Assembly (NCBI GenBank): GCA_001414345.1
Contig: LLCB01000025.1
Location: 186,001 to 250,000 of the forward strand
Reading direction: 5' to 3'
Source of the DNA: Hymenoscyphus infarciens
Lineage: Eukaryota > Ascomycota > Leotiomycetes > Helotiales > Helotiaceae
Length of the DNA stretch: 64,000 nucleotides
The translations under genes were made by a program, and so were the position numbers. The number at the start of each line of letters is the position of its first letter. Positions within the stretch are counted from its first letter, which is position 1. The notes beneath the pieces were generated by a model. The model was not told the origin of the DNA. It ran no database searches and saw only the letters and a program-made list of their open reading frames with translations. Of this stretch, positions 1 to 13,693 are shown piece by piece.

Positions 1-2461
1 CGACTTATTTTACTTTTTTTCCTCTGTAGCGCACTATCTTAAAGGAAAAGAGAAGGTAAAACGAAGTGTTTAATAACTGTTCTAAAAATCAGATAGTCTT
101 TACAATTACTCTAAGATAGTTCTGATTTTAATTATTTATAATTCTTCTTATTATCTTTTAATTAAATAGTACTTATTTAAGACGTTCTTAGAATAGTTTC
201 TCTTAAGAAATATTAGAAATAGTGTCTACTTAAGAGAAGAGTTAATTATATAGAGAGTATTAGAAGATAATCTATAGCTAAAGAACTACTTAAGACTACT
301 CTTATAAAACTAGAACTATTTTAGACGCCTTAGCTTAAGAAGTAGAGATATATATAAACTCTTTTAGAGCCTGCTTAGCTAGCTATAAGATAATATTAAA
401 TTATCTAATAAATATACTAGGATCTTCTAAAAGTAGTATAGTATATATTTATTTATTATCTAATTATTTAGATAACATAGTCGGTAATCGTTTAGCTCGC
501 TTATCTAATATCTTAGAGCTAGTATTTTATCTTAGAATAGTAGTAATATACTTAAGTAAGAAAAAAGATATATCTAGATATATTTCAATTTTCGTAGTTT
601 CAGCGATAATAACCTTTTTTAGTAGAGATAATCTTTTATAGAAAAATTAGATTATTTAGCTAAATAATCTAGCTTAAAAAATATATAAGCTAAACGATTT
701 AGTATATATTAAAGTGTTAAATATATTAAATTATCTATTATTATTATAACGTCTTTTTAGTAGTATATATTCTAAACTATCTAAAAATTATACTAGCTAA
801 ATAGGCTCTTAAGTACTTAGTATCGCTTATAAAGCTTTAATACTTATATTATAAGAATATAAATTAATAAAATTAGTTAAAAGTAAGTAATAGTTATTAT
901 ATATAGAGAATTAATTTTATATAGCTCTAGTCTACTATATATAACTATAGTCTAAAACCCGTCGAGTAGTATAGTTAATATATAATAGTTCTAGAAATAG
1001 TAGAAATAATTTAAATAGTTCTAAATATTCAATAGTTCTAGAATAGTTCTAAGTTTTAAAGGTTTTTCTTAAGCTAAGATAATAATAAACTATTCTAAAA
1101 AGAAGATTATCTAAATATTTAGCTTATCTAGAGAGTAACTAGCGAATAGTTCTAAATCTAAAAACTAGCTCTATTAGATATTCTTCTAGAATATTCTAGA
1201 AATACTCTATTCTACTTTCTCTTTTTCTTTAAAAATAGCTCTTTTAAAAGAAATACTTAGATATATAATTAATATAAGTAAGATAGAAATCTCTAGAATA
1301 TAATAATAGAGAAAACGTAAATTATCTTCTTATTCTAGCTATTTATAAAGCTCTTTTTATTAAATTTATTAAAAGTATTAAAGAGTAGTATTAGCTTCTA
1401 TAAATAAGATAGAGAAAAGAGAGTAAGTAAAAGATAAAGAAGAGAAGAAAAAATAAAGATATATACTTAGTTATTACTTTTAAATTCTTAGTATTCTTAA
1501 AATATATACTTTATAATCTATTTATATACTACTAGATAAAATTCTTTATCTAGTTCTTTTTAATATCTCTTTTATAAATCTCTTTACTAAGATTCTATAT
1601 AATTAATAATATTAAAGATATTCTATACTTTAGCTACTTATTTATCTACTAATTTAGAACTTTCTCTTACTCTTTTTATAATAATACGAAAAATATATAA
1701 CTATTAAAAAGATATATAAGAGTAAATTTAATAGAAGAAGATAGATAAATAGTAGATACTAATATAGAAGAAAAGACTAAATTAGCTTTCTCTTATCTTA
1801 AGTAGAAGTATTTATATATAAGAGATTAGATACTACTAAGGTCTAATAATAATAATAATTAAAATCTATCTAATATAGCTAATACTAAATAATAAAAGCT
1901 AAAAAGCTAAATATATAATATCTAAATCTTAATCTCTTCTATATATAAATATTAAATATTAATATCTTCGATATCTTTAGTTATATAAGTAATAGTAATT
2001 CTATATATACTAGTAATTTAGAATAATAAGCTATACGAATACTAGTAATTAAATAGTAAGCTATTATACTTTTATAAGTACTTAGTAGTAGAAGATAATA
2101 GTATCTCTTTATATCTTAGTTAAGTCTCTAATTCTTTATAAGATAGTAGAATAGTCCTAGTTATACTTCTAAGTAGCTTTAGAATAATTAGTATATTTCT
2201 CTCTTTTAAATACTACTATTATTAAGTTAAACTAGTAAAATTTATCTACTTTAGCTATAATTAAAATAGTACTAGTAGAGTAAAAAAGAGAGAATCTAGT
2301 AGACTTTTACTAGAGATATATATAAGCTAGAGAAATTAATTAGAAATAGAATAAAATAAGTCGACTATTATAAGAATAATAAAAAGACTATATATACTAT
2401 TATAGCTTTATATATAATAAAGAGTTAGATAATATTATAATATATAGTTAGCTAATCGATA
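1..2461. repeat. AT-rich, RIP-like degenerate block (left part)
   Basis: The base composition is strongly A+T and stop codons fill all six frames; I found no gene. The texture is what RIP leaves behind after mutating transposon copies. One recognisable piece is a ~360-bp repeat at about 1,669-2,026 that recurs in the second AT-rich block. The rest is unassigned decayed repeat DNA. Confidence 0.8.
1669..2026 (+). repeat. Repeat A, left-block copy
   Basis: Shares with 53,367-53,748 a common order of blocks, including TATATAAGAGATTAGA, CTAATAATAATAATAA, AGCTAAATATATAATATCTA and a final ACTAGTAATTTAGAATAA. Confidence 0.65.
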
Positions 2462-2466
2462 TATAT

Positions 2467-2637
2467 TATTAGTATAACTTATAGTTATAAAAGCGATATA
2501 AAAAGAGTTATATTATCGTTCGTATATACTAAGTAAAACTAGCTACGATGACTACTTAAGTAGTTCTTAAGTAAGAAGGTCACGTGTTCCCATATATGCT
2601 ATCCCGAGCAGTTACTTACTCTTAAGTTATACTAATA
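2467..2637. repeat. Left long terminal repeat
   Basis: About 171 bp matching 8,491-8,653, including the shared stretch CACGTGTTCCCA. It is more heavily mutated than the right copy: ACTAATA at 2,631-2,637 corresponds to ACCGACA on the right. Confidence 0.8.
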
Positions 2638-5600
2638 CTAGTACTTCTCTAAAAAGGTTAAAGTTACTTAAAATTATTAAAAATATATAACTAATTAGAG
2701 CTCTCTATTCTATGTTCTCGACTAATAAGAAAGCTCTATTTTAGTCCTCTATTATCTCTTATTTCGTTCTACTCACTTTATAAGGTTAATGTCTAGCTTA
2801 TTAGTATTAATTAACTTTTATAAGATATTATAGTAACCCTTTTTAGTTATAGTATCTATAGAATTACTCTTACTATTAATCTATTTAGTCTTATTAATCT
2901 CTCTTAATTTATACGCTTCTTATAGATATATAATATTAATTATTAGTCGCTTCTCTTTAGTTATATCTAATTTAGCTATATATTTATAAATAGACTTCGA
3001 ATTAGTATATACTATAAGTAGTATCTTAAATCCTAAAATACTTTTAAAAGTTGATTTTATTAAAGCTATAGTATTAAATCTAGAGCTTATTATATATAAT
3101 TCTAATACTAAAATACTATAAGTAACTCTCTTATACTTAGTAGAAGACTAATTTAAGATATTAGTATTATTATCCTTATCTATAAAAGTAATAATATAAC
3201 CGATTTATAATAATAAGTCCTTATTATTAGTAAATAATCTATTAGTAAAAGCATATAACTTTAGAGAAGATTTATCTAATTTAACAAATTTAAGCCCTCT
3301 TATAGTATTCTTAATTTACTATTAAATTCGCTTATTAAAAAGTAAAATATTATTATCTTAAGAATTAATAGTTTAAATAGTATATAATAAGTCGAAAGTA
3401 GTCTTAGATTAAGATACATAGCTAAGTATACCTCTCTAGTATATTATATAATATATTAATCTTTAGTATCTATTATATATAATATCTCTTTTATATTAGA
3501 TATCTCAGTTAGAGCTTTTTATACTAAATCTAAGTATTTTATATAATCTTAAGTAAGAGATATAAAGCTGTCTTAATATTTAGTAATTAGTCCTCTATTA
3601 AATTTAATTAGATAGTTAATAGTAAGCTCTTCTCTCTTCTTAGATATAAATCTAACCTTATTAATAATAACCTCCTCTTTATTAGTAAAGGCATTATTAG
3701 TAAGTATAAGAGTATTATTAGTTTAAAAGCCTACTATACTAAAAAGAGTATCTAACTTTACTTACTTATTATATTAGTATAACTTAGTATATAAAAGATA
3801 AGAGTTAAATATTAACTATTCTATTATAAGCTTTATAATATAGTGTTTATAATACGTTATAAACTAATAATTACTAGCTTCTAGAATACTATATAATAGC
3901 CTAATTACTTCAAAGAACACGTCTTCCTATTAAGAATAACTTTTAAAAGAGTATATAAAGAATTTTCAATTTAAGTTAGTTAACAATTATATATATACTT
4001 ATATAATATTCTAAATAAATACTTATAAGCTTAGAAGTATTATAATAAGTATAAGAATTATTCTCTAGCTTACTCTTTAAATAGTAGACGCCTAGATAAG
4101 TACTAGTAACTTCCTAGTATTATTATATACTTAGATAACTAATCTTAACTTTATAAAAGTAAGTACTATACTCTTAAATTTAATATTATTTATAAAGCGT
4201 AATCTAAATATTCTAGTATTAAGAGATAACTTCTTCTAAGTAATAATTTTAAAAACACCTTAATTAATTATTCTATTAATCTCTTTTTATTATACTTTAA
4301 TATATACTATACTATTATTAGCTATAAATACTTTAATATTAAAAGATTTACTTAAATTAGTAAGAAAAGTTCTAATATCTTTAAGAGTAATATAGTTAAA
4401 TTCGTTTATAAAAGTATCTAACTATTAGAATAATACTTTAAAAGACCTATTTAAAGACCTTAGATACTTTTAAGACTATCTACGTCTATACTTCTAAAGA
4501 GGTTCTAATATAGATTCTAGATTATTAGTATTTTAGAGGATTTATAACTATCGAAGTCGGTATTAGAGAGAAGGTGAATATTATCTAATATCTTACCTAC
4601 TCTATTACTTAAGTGTTCCTTCTTTTTTATAGAGTTATAGTATTATTTTAAATAGTACTATACTAGAAACTTCCTTAGTTACTAGTGCTATTCTAGAAGT
4701 TTCTAAAGTTTTAATAAAGTATAGCTTTATAACTATAGATTAAAATTTTATAAGACTACTTAGTAGTACTACTATATAGTTCTTATTCTTAATTCCTTAA
4801 AAGATAAAAGGTTTTATCTAAGACTTTATATACGCTCTTTATACTAAAATATTTAAATTTAAGAGTAAGTTCTTAACTTAGTTAATTAGTCTATTTTATA
4901 TATTAAGAGCCTCTTTAACTTAATAGAATATAATCTACTTTCGTACCTTTTAAGTAGTCTTATAAGTCTTAGACCTTATAGAAATCAGTTATAAAGATAT
5001 ATTAGTTATAGTTATTTAAGTATATACTCTATATACTAATAGAGTAGAGACTAGTCTATTTAAGCCTACTATATCGTTAATTACTTTAAAGACTATTTAA
5101 AGTACTAAACTTTATAAGAGATAGAGCTCTTATTTATATATAATATTATATACCTATTAAATTAGTCTATAATAACGTTCTACTATACTAATTAAATTAT
5201 ATATCTTAACTAGTATAGTTTTTATTATAGTACCTATTCTAGTAATAGAGTATATAAAGTCCTTTTTAATAAAGTTTATCCTAGTATTTGTAATAATATA
5301 ATTAGAAAGTCTAAAATATATATTAATCTAATATCTTTAGAAGACCTCTTATATAGTTATTACTTTTATATTAAGTAAAAAGTTACCTACTTAATACCTT
5401 ATTACTTCGTTTATATAATATAAGACTACCTACTTATTAAGAAAGAAAGTATTAATTAAAATACTATAATTAAATTTAAAGTTATTATAAAGAGTGAACT
5501 TAAACTAGCTTAGTAAACTTCTATACTTTTAATAGTATTTATAGAATTTAGTAAGATATTAAAGAATGTTTTAGTTAATATAATACCTAGCTCTTTCTAG

Positions 5601-8490
5601 TATATATTATAATCTTAGTACTAATAAGTAGCTAAATCGCTTATAAAGTCTTTAAATATTAATATTTATAAGAAAGGTTAAGTACTCCTATATAAAGTTA
5701 TATATAGCTTTATCTTAGAGTAGAAAAGAGTATTTAAATTATTATATAATAGAGAACCTCTTAACTTCTATCCCTTTCTTATTCTCTTAGATAAGTACGT
5801 TTTAAAGATTATTTAAGATAATATTTAAGTTATTTATATTATTAATATAAAGAATAAAAGAGGTATTAGATTATACTATATAGAATTTAGCTTTTCTAAT
5901 TAGTATATTAATTATTATTAATTTTAAAAATAGAGTATATCTCTTACTAAACTAGATATTAAATTAACTCTTTATATTTTTATTAATTAAGACGCTTTTA
6001 ATAAGTCTAATATATATAAGATATTAGTTATATTCTATACTTAACTTTTAAGCTACTCTAGTATTAATTATTATACTAAAGAAGTTCTCTTTTATATATC
6101 TTTTAGCTATTATTATAAATACCTTCTTTATAAATTTATATATAATATTAGAAGTATTCTTTAAGTTATTTAGGTTTTATAAGATATATTTATTAATAGT
6201 ATAGCTTTATACTAAACTTATTAAATTCGTAGTAAGTTATTTAGTATTTAAATTATTAATAAATCTTATAAAAGTAATATTATAATAGATAACTTCTTTA
6301 TCTAAGCTAGTATCTAATAAGTAACTATCTTCTTTTAATAGAGTAATAGTATAAAGTGTCTCTAATATCTCCTCCTTCTAGGTACTCTAAGTATATACTA
6401 TATTTATATTATATACCTTTCTAGTATACTTATCTTACTTCTCTTTAAAGTATCTAGAATTCTTATTAGTCTATTTAGTAAAGGAAAAGTTCTACTCTTC
6501 TTAACTATAATTCTAAGATAAATAGTCATCCTTTTTATATATATAATATATTCTCTTCTTCTTATATTAATCTATACTAACGAATTTATTTATACTACTA
6601 TATTATCTACTCTTATAGAAGTGCCTTTTAGTTATTATAGTTTTATTTATAACTATCTCTAAGTAGACTTTTATATAGGATTAGATTAAACTTTATAAGA
6701 GAGTAATAGTATTAGAAATTAAAAGATCTTAAAGTAAGATTAATATTATAATAGTATAATCTAGGACTCTTTTATATACTAAAATTAGCTTATTTAAAAA
6801 TTAACTATTAGTATAAAAGTTAGTAGAAAGAGAAAATCTTAGTAAATTAAGTCTTAATAATATATCTTTAAAAGACTTTAATATAGATATTCTAGATACT
6901 TATATTATCTCTTATAAATTAATATTATTCTACTTAGATAATTAGCTTCTTTTGTAAAGTTTATTTTTAAAGTATTATTATATAAATATAAATAAAACTT
7001 TAAAAGATTAATTATTATATTTATTAAAAAGTATAATATAAAAGTAATTTAAAGCATTACCTTTTAGTATAGTAGAGAAGGTAAGAGAGTAAATTACTAG
7101 TAATACTCTACTTCTCTTATATATATTCTTAAATATTATAACTTTAATTATAAAATTATCTTCTTTTCTACTATACTTTTAATCGTTCTTATATACTTTT
7201 ATAAGAGTACTTAATACATAAGAGTAGTCTTAACCTTTTAAACTTTAAAAAGTTAATTCTAGTTTAAAATATACTATATTTATTTATACTAGTAGTGTTC
7301 TACTAGGATTATTCTATTACTAATTATATTCTAGATACTTAGAAGTATTATTAAAATCATTACTACTAGTATCTTCGTTAAATTAATAAGATATAAAACA
7401 AAAGGTCTAGTCGTTTTTTAGTAGATCTAAAAGTTAGATTAGAGGTTATACTAGATCGCTTAGGTCTTTTCTTTTAGTTAGTAGAATTAAAGTTATTAAA
7501 AGTATTAGTTATTATATTAGTATTAGTTATTATTATTATTATTATATAATAGATACTTATAAAGCTTTATCTCTAGCCTTTATCTTAGATCAGGTGTTTT
7601 AAGTAATATTTTTAGCTAAAGGTTATTATTATTATAGTTATTATTACTATAGCTTTTATTATCTTTTAATATATTCTATTATTTATTTATAATAGAATCT
7701 AAAGATTTTAGTACTAGCTCCTTCTAATACTATAGCTTTTAATTCTTCGTCTAACTACTTAGTTTAGTTAACCTTAGTAGTAGTATTATATAGTATCTAA
7801 GATATAAGCATTTTATATCTATCTATTTTAACTTATATATCTCTTTTATAAAGTATCTATTATAACTTAGTATTAATAGATTAGTAGATCTTAATAAATT
7901 TATCTTAATTCTATTCTTTAAAGTCTACTTAAAATTCGTTCTAAAGAAGAAGGTCTTTATTCTCTTCTTTAGTATACTCCTCTTCTTATTTAATAGTAAA
8001 AATCGTCTCTTCTATCTATATTAACTTTAGCTTTAGTACTAGCTTTAGAGCTTATTTTAGTACCGAAGTTAAAGCTTCTAAAGTCGTCGAAATTAGTATT
8101 AATATATCTATTATATTATAGATATTATAGATATTATAAATATTATAGATAAATTTAGATATTATTAAAAGTCTATTTATACTTTACTTAGTAGATAAAA
8201 GAGAATTTAGGTTTTAAGTAAATAAGTATCTTAGAGAGTATAAATTATCTTAAGAGATAATAGAAGATTAAAGAAGTTATTAAAATAATATTAGAAAGTT
8301 AGTATTAGTAATTAGTACTTCCTATATTAAGAAGCGTTTATAGTATATTATTATAAATTTAAATAGTAGAAGAAACTACGATCTATAAAAGAGAGTCTAC
8401 TAGTAATATTAAGTTTACTTTTATATAAGTATACTTATAGTAGAAATATATAAAGTAACTAAGTATCTAATCTATACGTCTACTAATTAG

Positions 8491-8653
8491 TATTAGTATA
8501 ACTTATAGTTATAAAAGCAATATAAAAAGAGTTATATTATCGTTCGTATATACTAAGTAAAGCTAGCTATAATAACTACTTAAGTAGCTCTTAAGCGAGA
8601 AGGTCACGTGTTCCCACGTGTGCCATCCCGAGTACTCTTGAGTTATACCGACA
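8491..8653. repeat. Right long terminal repeat
   Basis: About 163 bp matching the left LTR. It ends in CA, followed directly by the TATAT duplication at 8,654-8,658. A ~4-8 bp indel around 8,631 accounts for the length difference. It marks the sharp boundary to normal-composition gene DNA. Confidence 0.8.
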
Positions 8654-8950
8654 TATATAAAGTAGTCTAAGAGTTAATTCTTAGCGTAGTGCGCGGCCTC
8701 TATAAGAGTGTGTCGGAGTAAGCGGCGTATACGTGGGATGCCTAATACCTAGTCACTTCGCGTAGTCACGTGAGTTGGTGATTTGTGTAACCACCTCAGC
8801 CCCGCACTTAGGCATCATCCTTCACACAAAACCTGGAAGTAACAATCCAGTACAACACTCCTCGATCTTCAAGGCAAACAACACCAAAGTTGAAGCATCT
8901 TCACCACAACATCCTCCAGAAACACACAAGGCACACATCGAAAGACCACG

Positions 8951-10191
8951 ATGGGACCAGAACCAGGATCAGATGAATCAGGAACCCCAACTCAGGTATG
9001 GATTTTTCCAACTAGTCCTACGCTCTTATTCTTCCGAACATTTGGCGCAACAATGTAATGTGCTAAAAGTTTGGAAGAACAAAAGTTCAGAGCTTGTATC
9101 TAACTGATACCACATATGCTAATATATTGCCAGGCGCTTTGTGGTCTTAAGGCTCCAACAAAGTTCCTCACCCTTCCGTTGGAGCTTCGAATGATGATAT
9201 ATCGACTTCTTCTACGTTCCAAGATAGCCATTCCAGAGTCAAGCTCTTCAAGCAGTTATCATGGAAAGAAGATATATCCAGCGATTCTTCGCACATGCCG
9301 GCAAGTTCTGACTGAAGCCCGAACCATACTTTACGCCGAGAACATTTTCTGTATGCGGATAATTACGAAAGACGACGAAGAGATTGCATGGTTTTGTGGG
9401 GAAGCCAGCCATTTTGGGAGACAAGCGGTTGCCAAGTTCGGACCACGGCTACAGGACATGAAGCAGATGGACATTCAGATTCAGGTATCGGACTATTATG
9501 AGTTCGACGTCGGAAAATCCACCGTGAGGCGTGTAGTCGACGTCTTGTCTGGAATGTCGTTGGACTACTTGTATATCTGGCTCGATGGTAATGGCAAGCT
9601 TTCAGAAGTTGTAGGTGTTCTCCGAGTTTTTATTTCCCCTTTCGGGTTGTTTTAGGGGGAGTGAGACACCACTTCCTCCTTAGACACCTCTTTATATCCT
9701 GTTTCCCCCTTCCTCAAACATACTTCTAGATAATACTGACTCCGAGATCCGCTTCAGCCCGAGGTCCTTGAACCCTTCACCAGGCTTCGAGGTATTCCCG
9801 AGCTTGTTTTTGATGATGTTCCGGAGGGTTATGAGCAATGGCTGAGATGGGCAATCAATGGAGAGTATCCGAGCGAACCTCTGCCAGTTTTGTATGATGC
9901 GTTGGTTGCTGGAGCAGCTCATTTGGACTTTTGCAGAGATGACCTATGGGAAGCACGCGAGGCAATGGACGCCAACGATACACCGCGATTCAAGCGCTGC
10001 CGAGACAGCATTGTCAAAAAAATCGATAAACATGCCAAGCAGCTCGGTCAAAAAATTGCTGAATTGGCTGAGTCGAAGACTCATATCTTTGATAACGATG
10101 TGGAGGGATCTCAAAGGGCTGCTTTCAAGGTAAATTCGGATTCCATCTCACCTAGTCAAGTTCTAATACATAACAGGGCGAGCATCACTAA
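8951..10191 (+). CDS. 2EXR/F-box-like domain protein
   Basis: Proposed exons are 8,951-8,995, 9,134-9,610, 9,758-10,129 and 10,177-10,191, giving 302 aa. The N-terminal third holds the fungal 2EXR/F-box-like signature: FLTLPLELRMMIYRLLL, then IYPAILRTCRQ and EARTILYAENIF. Exon 3 continues with LEPFTRLRGIPELVF, as in many members. Such proteins are large expanded families in fungi; some F-box members recruit substrates to SCF ubiquitin ligases, but no role can be assigned here. Intron 2 (9,611-9,757) belongs to the related-intron family described separately. If the last intron is not spliced the frame runs on to 10,267. It is the first gene right of the LTR element. Confidence 0.75.
9611..9757 (+). 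repeat. Introner-like intron, copy I
   Basis: A 147-bp phase-0 intron with a GTAGGT donor and CAG acceptor. Its left part (TCCGAGTTTTTATTTCCCC, then TTTCGGGTTGTTTTAGG) and right part (ACTTCTAGATAATACTGAC, then TCCGAGATCCGCTTCAG) match introns at 21,548, 23,639, 31,732 and 39,553 in other genes. TACTGAC is a plausible branch site. Confidence 0.8.
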
Positions 10192-11039
10192 AGGGGTAGC
10201 AATTCGTGGCACATACAAAGTGGATTCTTCTAAAACTCCTGCACAACAAGTTCTTCTAAAGTTTTAGAAAAATTAACCTTGATAATTTGCCCCTTCTCTG
10301 GATTCATCAAGACAATGAGTGCTACGAATTTCGACACCTCCAGGTGTGTATTTGCGGGTGGGAATTGGCAAAGCTATAGCGTGTTTTGTAAGGGGGGCAT
10401 CTTCACTTGATGGCAGAGAGATAATCCCCTAGTTGACATAATCAAAGATTTTGCTGTTTCTGAATTGCTCGATGTCTTCAATTTTGGTAGGCGTGGGACG
10501 GTAGCGTTGGAACCTCCCACCTGATGTCAACAATATGTATTTGCTATATACAAATTTCCCTTTTCCCCCAAACATCTTCAATAATCCCAGATTAGCTTTC
10601 GAATCTTGCTGATTTGTTATACAATTCATGAAGCCCGCGAAAGCTAGCGATGATACAACCACTTTGCCTCAACACAAATTGGGTAAGCGTCTCAACCTCT
10701 ATTGATGGAGGTGGTTCGTCCTCAAAATATCTTTTCGCTGCATCTCTGATGCTCGGCACCTCGTGATTTCTCTTGACGGCTTGCCTCTTGTTTAGAGAAT
10801 GATTCTTCCGAGATTCCAAATACCTCAAGAGATGTCATTAATCCACCCCTACAAGCGCAAAACAACAGAGGAGTTGAGCTGGCGTTGTGGCAATTGTGGA
10901 TTTGCCCATAGGGCTCATCTGACGCGCTAGAACTTTCTTCATCCCACGACGTGTTCCAGTCCGTGAGAGGATGATTTGAAATATGGCCACCTCTCGGGCC
11001 CACGCAAATAAACGATATGCTCAAAAAATCCCAAACACA
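10192..11039. other. Intergenic, no supported gene
   Basis: Open frames of 77-100 codons exist on the minus strand (10,429-11,024), but none resembles a known family and no splice model joins them convincingly. It also carries the 3' flanks of the two neighbouring genes. Confidence 0.5.
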
Positions 11040-12116
11040 TCATCCCCTATGATCCAAAACAAATCGTCTAGCAACAATCTTCTCCTGCTCCCCCTCCCTC
11101 TCCTCCTCAAAAAGCAACTCCACCTTCGCCCCCCCATCAACCATCCTCCTAACATCCGCTCGGTAAAAAGTAGAAGTCTGGGGGTAAAGTGCCAGAACTC
11201 GTCTCCCGGGTTCATAATCCCCCAAATGCGCCGAAGCAACAGGAATAGGCACCATCTGACTCGCACTCGACTTGTATGTCGTTTCCACAGTATTGGGATC
11301 TGGATAGGGGTCGCGAACTTCGTACCGTCGACTTTTGCCTTCCCCGATTACGCGCGTGACGACGCCTTGGATCCAGTCATGTTCATCGCCGGATTTGCGT
11401 TTGAAAGCTACTTCGTCGTTTACGGCGTATACAATTTTGGGTTTATTCCCGCTTCGTTCCGCCGTCTCTGAATGACTATCTGAGGTTCGGATGATGACAT
11501 CGAGGTTTCTAGGTGGTTGACTCCCAGTCCTTGGTGGTCCTCCCCCTCCCAGTTTCCGCACTTGTCTGTTGTCTGCTGGGGAGGGGCCGGGGGAGTCCGA
11601 GGGGCCGTCGTATTCGATTGCTGTTCGGGAGTGAGAATCGCGAGATGTGGAACCGCGGGAGAGGGAAACAGAAGCCTTTTCCTTCTTCTCCTCTTCTTCG
11701 TTGTGTTTCGTTAATGTGGTAAGGAGGTCGATTTTCCCCAAGGCACTATCTTTATCTTCTGCTGTTCCTAGGGCGGTTTTTTCGTCGTCGGCAATTTCGA
11801 CCATTTCGCGGTACATGATGTCTAGGACGTCTATTTCTTCGATGGGAAGTTCTATTCCATATATCGTAAGTTTATATTTCGAAAGAGGGAGTCAAGTATA
11901 TGAGGTATGGGTTTTTTTACTTTTTCCTGAGGCTTGGATCTCGTGCATTCGCACTTCTTGGGCGAATATCTGCATGGTGAGGTCCCTTGCTCGTTTCTCA
12001 AAGTGGGAGACGCCTTGAATGGATTCTCGTGTGCTGCTCCAGATTGTATTCTCTGCGTGCCGCTCATCTGCATTGGCTCTTCCGCCATTGCGCCGCCTTC
12101 CTGGAGCGCTGGACAT
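11040..12116 (-). CDS. SGF29: SAGA-associated factor 29 (tandem tudor)
   Basis: Exons on the minus strand are 12,116-11,921 and 11,851-11,040 with a 69-nt intron, giving 335 aa. The last ~135 residues (about 202-335) form the SGF29 C-terminal tandem tudor region: the first tudor covers DEVAFKR, DWIQGVVTRVIG and YEVRDPYPDP; the second covers GRRVLALYPQTSTFYRADV and VELLFEEE. In yeast and humans this module reads H3K4me2/3 and anchors the HAT module of the SAGA coactivator in the nucleus. The N-terminal half is charged and likely helical. I chose the start MSSAPGRRRNGG; an in-frame ATG at 12,158 would add 14 residues. It is divergently transcribed from RRP41, with 434 bp between the starts. Confidence 0.85.
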
Positions 12117-12550
12117 GATTGCGACAAGAATTGAGGGTTTGTGTAAGGGTTGCGACAAAGACGTGGGGTAGGCAAAGTCGGTCTTGGGATTGTGGATGTT
12201 GCTGTCGCTAGCAAAAAGGGGGGGGTTACAATAATGGCAAACCCCCGTTTCAAAGGCCCAATAATTAATGCGATTTCAAGTGATTCAGGAGAATGAAGTG
12301 GCCGATGTGAAGATGTGAAGATGTGAAGATGTGAAGAGATGACAATGAGGTGACAATGTCGAATGCCGAAAAGGCGCCCTGAGGTGAAGCTCAAACCCTG
12401 GAGCTAACCCCACGTTCCAGAGCACCTCCAGAGCACTTCCAGAGCGGGCTCTTGCATCCGCCCCGTCCGTCCCATCTTTTATCAACACCAAAAAAAAAGA
12501 TCTCCCCTCCCCCAAAATACCTATACAAACCTACAACACAGCTCTCCACA

Positions 12551-13410
12551 ATGCCTCTTGACACCTCAACTTACTCCCTGGCGCTCTTGCGTCTAGACGG
12601 AAGACGATGGAACGAATTGCGCAGACTCACAGCACAAATCAGCACTCAAGCCGCCGCAGATGGTTCCTCCTACCTGGAGATGGGAAACACAAAAGTCATG
12701 TGCACCGTCGCCGGACCCTGCGAAGCCAAAGCCGCAGCAGGAGGGAAATTGGGGAACGATAGGGCGGATATCAGGGTATCAATCAGTATCGCGGGATTCA
12801 GTGGTGTAGACCGAAAGAGAAGTGGTCGAAATGATAAGTTCGTTCTTTTCCTTTTCTATCCAATTGCAAACTATGAGGCGGGGGATGGGGATAGAGGGAA
12901 GAAGGAAAATGCTAATTATTTGGTGAAAACAGACGCATAACAGAAATGCAAACCACAATCTCCTCCGCCTTCGCCCAAAACCTCTTCACAAAACTCTACC
13001 CCCACTCCACCATCTCCCTCTCCCTCCACGTCCTCTCGCAAGACGGCTCCCTCCTTGCGGCCTGCATAAACGCCTGCACGCTCGCCCTAATTGACGCCGG
13101 AGTCCCAATGCACGATTACATCTGCGCCTGCACCGCGGGCTCAACATCAAGTTATAGCAGTAACGACGAAAGTGCAGATCCATTGCTGGATTTAAATACC
13201 ATGGAGGAACAGGAATTGCCGTTTTTGACGGTTGCGACGATGGGGAGCAGTGATAGTGTTAGTGTCTTGGTTATGGAGACTAAGGTTCAGGTTGGGAGGT
13301 TGGAGGGGATGCTTGCTGTGGGTGTGGATGGGTGTAAACAGGTTCGAGCGATTTTGGATGGTGTTGCGAGGGCGAGAGGTGCAGAAATGCTCGAGGGCAG
13401 TCATATGTGA
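12551..13410 (+). CDS. RRP41: Exosome complex subunit RRP41 (RNase PH fold)
   Basis: Exons 12,551-12,837 and 12,933-13,410 give 254 aa, the usual length for Rrp41/Ski6. The order of motifs fits the RNase PH family: RLDGRRWNELR at the start, SSYLEMGNTKVMCTVAGP, then IRVSISIAGFSG, RITEMQTTISSAF across the splice junction, and LAACINACTLALIDAGVPM. Rrp41 is a ring subunit of the nuclear and cytoplasmic RNA exosome that degrades and trims RNA 3' ends; the eukaryotic ring itself is catalytically inactive, with activity supplied by Rrp44 and Rrp6. The single 95-nt intron is phase 2. It shares a divergent upstream region with SGF29. Confidence 0.9.
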
Positions 13411-13693
13411 AGATTCAATTGGGAATGGAGGAAAATAATACGGAGGGGGTCTGGACTACGGGGGCTCGATATGTGGAGAACTGTACTCAATATGGAAGGA
13501 AATGTTATGATACCCATGATATCAGGTGTTTGGAGTTACAAAAGAGGCTATGTGATAGCCAGACTGGAGACAAATTCAAAGGGAATACCTCTTTTGATTT
13601 TTCCAAGGCCGCGGTGCGTGCCAATATCAAGTTTTCCCAGCCTATTAGTGTACACCCAAATAAACGCTAAAAAGAATCGCGGACCAGAGACAT

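Larger units (their letters stand above)
2467..8653. mobile_element. Decayed full-length LTR retrotransposon with 5-bp target duplication
   Basis: Two direct repeats, 2,467-2,637 and 8,491-8,653, align over their whole length with differences that are almost all transitions; the right copy keeps the less mutated form. The right LTR ends in CCGACA, so the terminus is CA. Both left ends now read TA, consistent with a canonical TG mutated by RIP. The 5-bp TATAT lies just outside both ends (2,462-2,466 and 8,654-8,658). The ~6.2-kb length suits a Copia- or Gypsy-type element, but every internal frame is destroyed, so I cannot assign family or orientation. Confidence 0.8.

Noticed and set aside
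10722..11024. 100-codon minus-strand frame downstream of SGF29
   Set aside because: A faint ankyrin-like stretch only; no consistent gene model.
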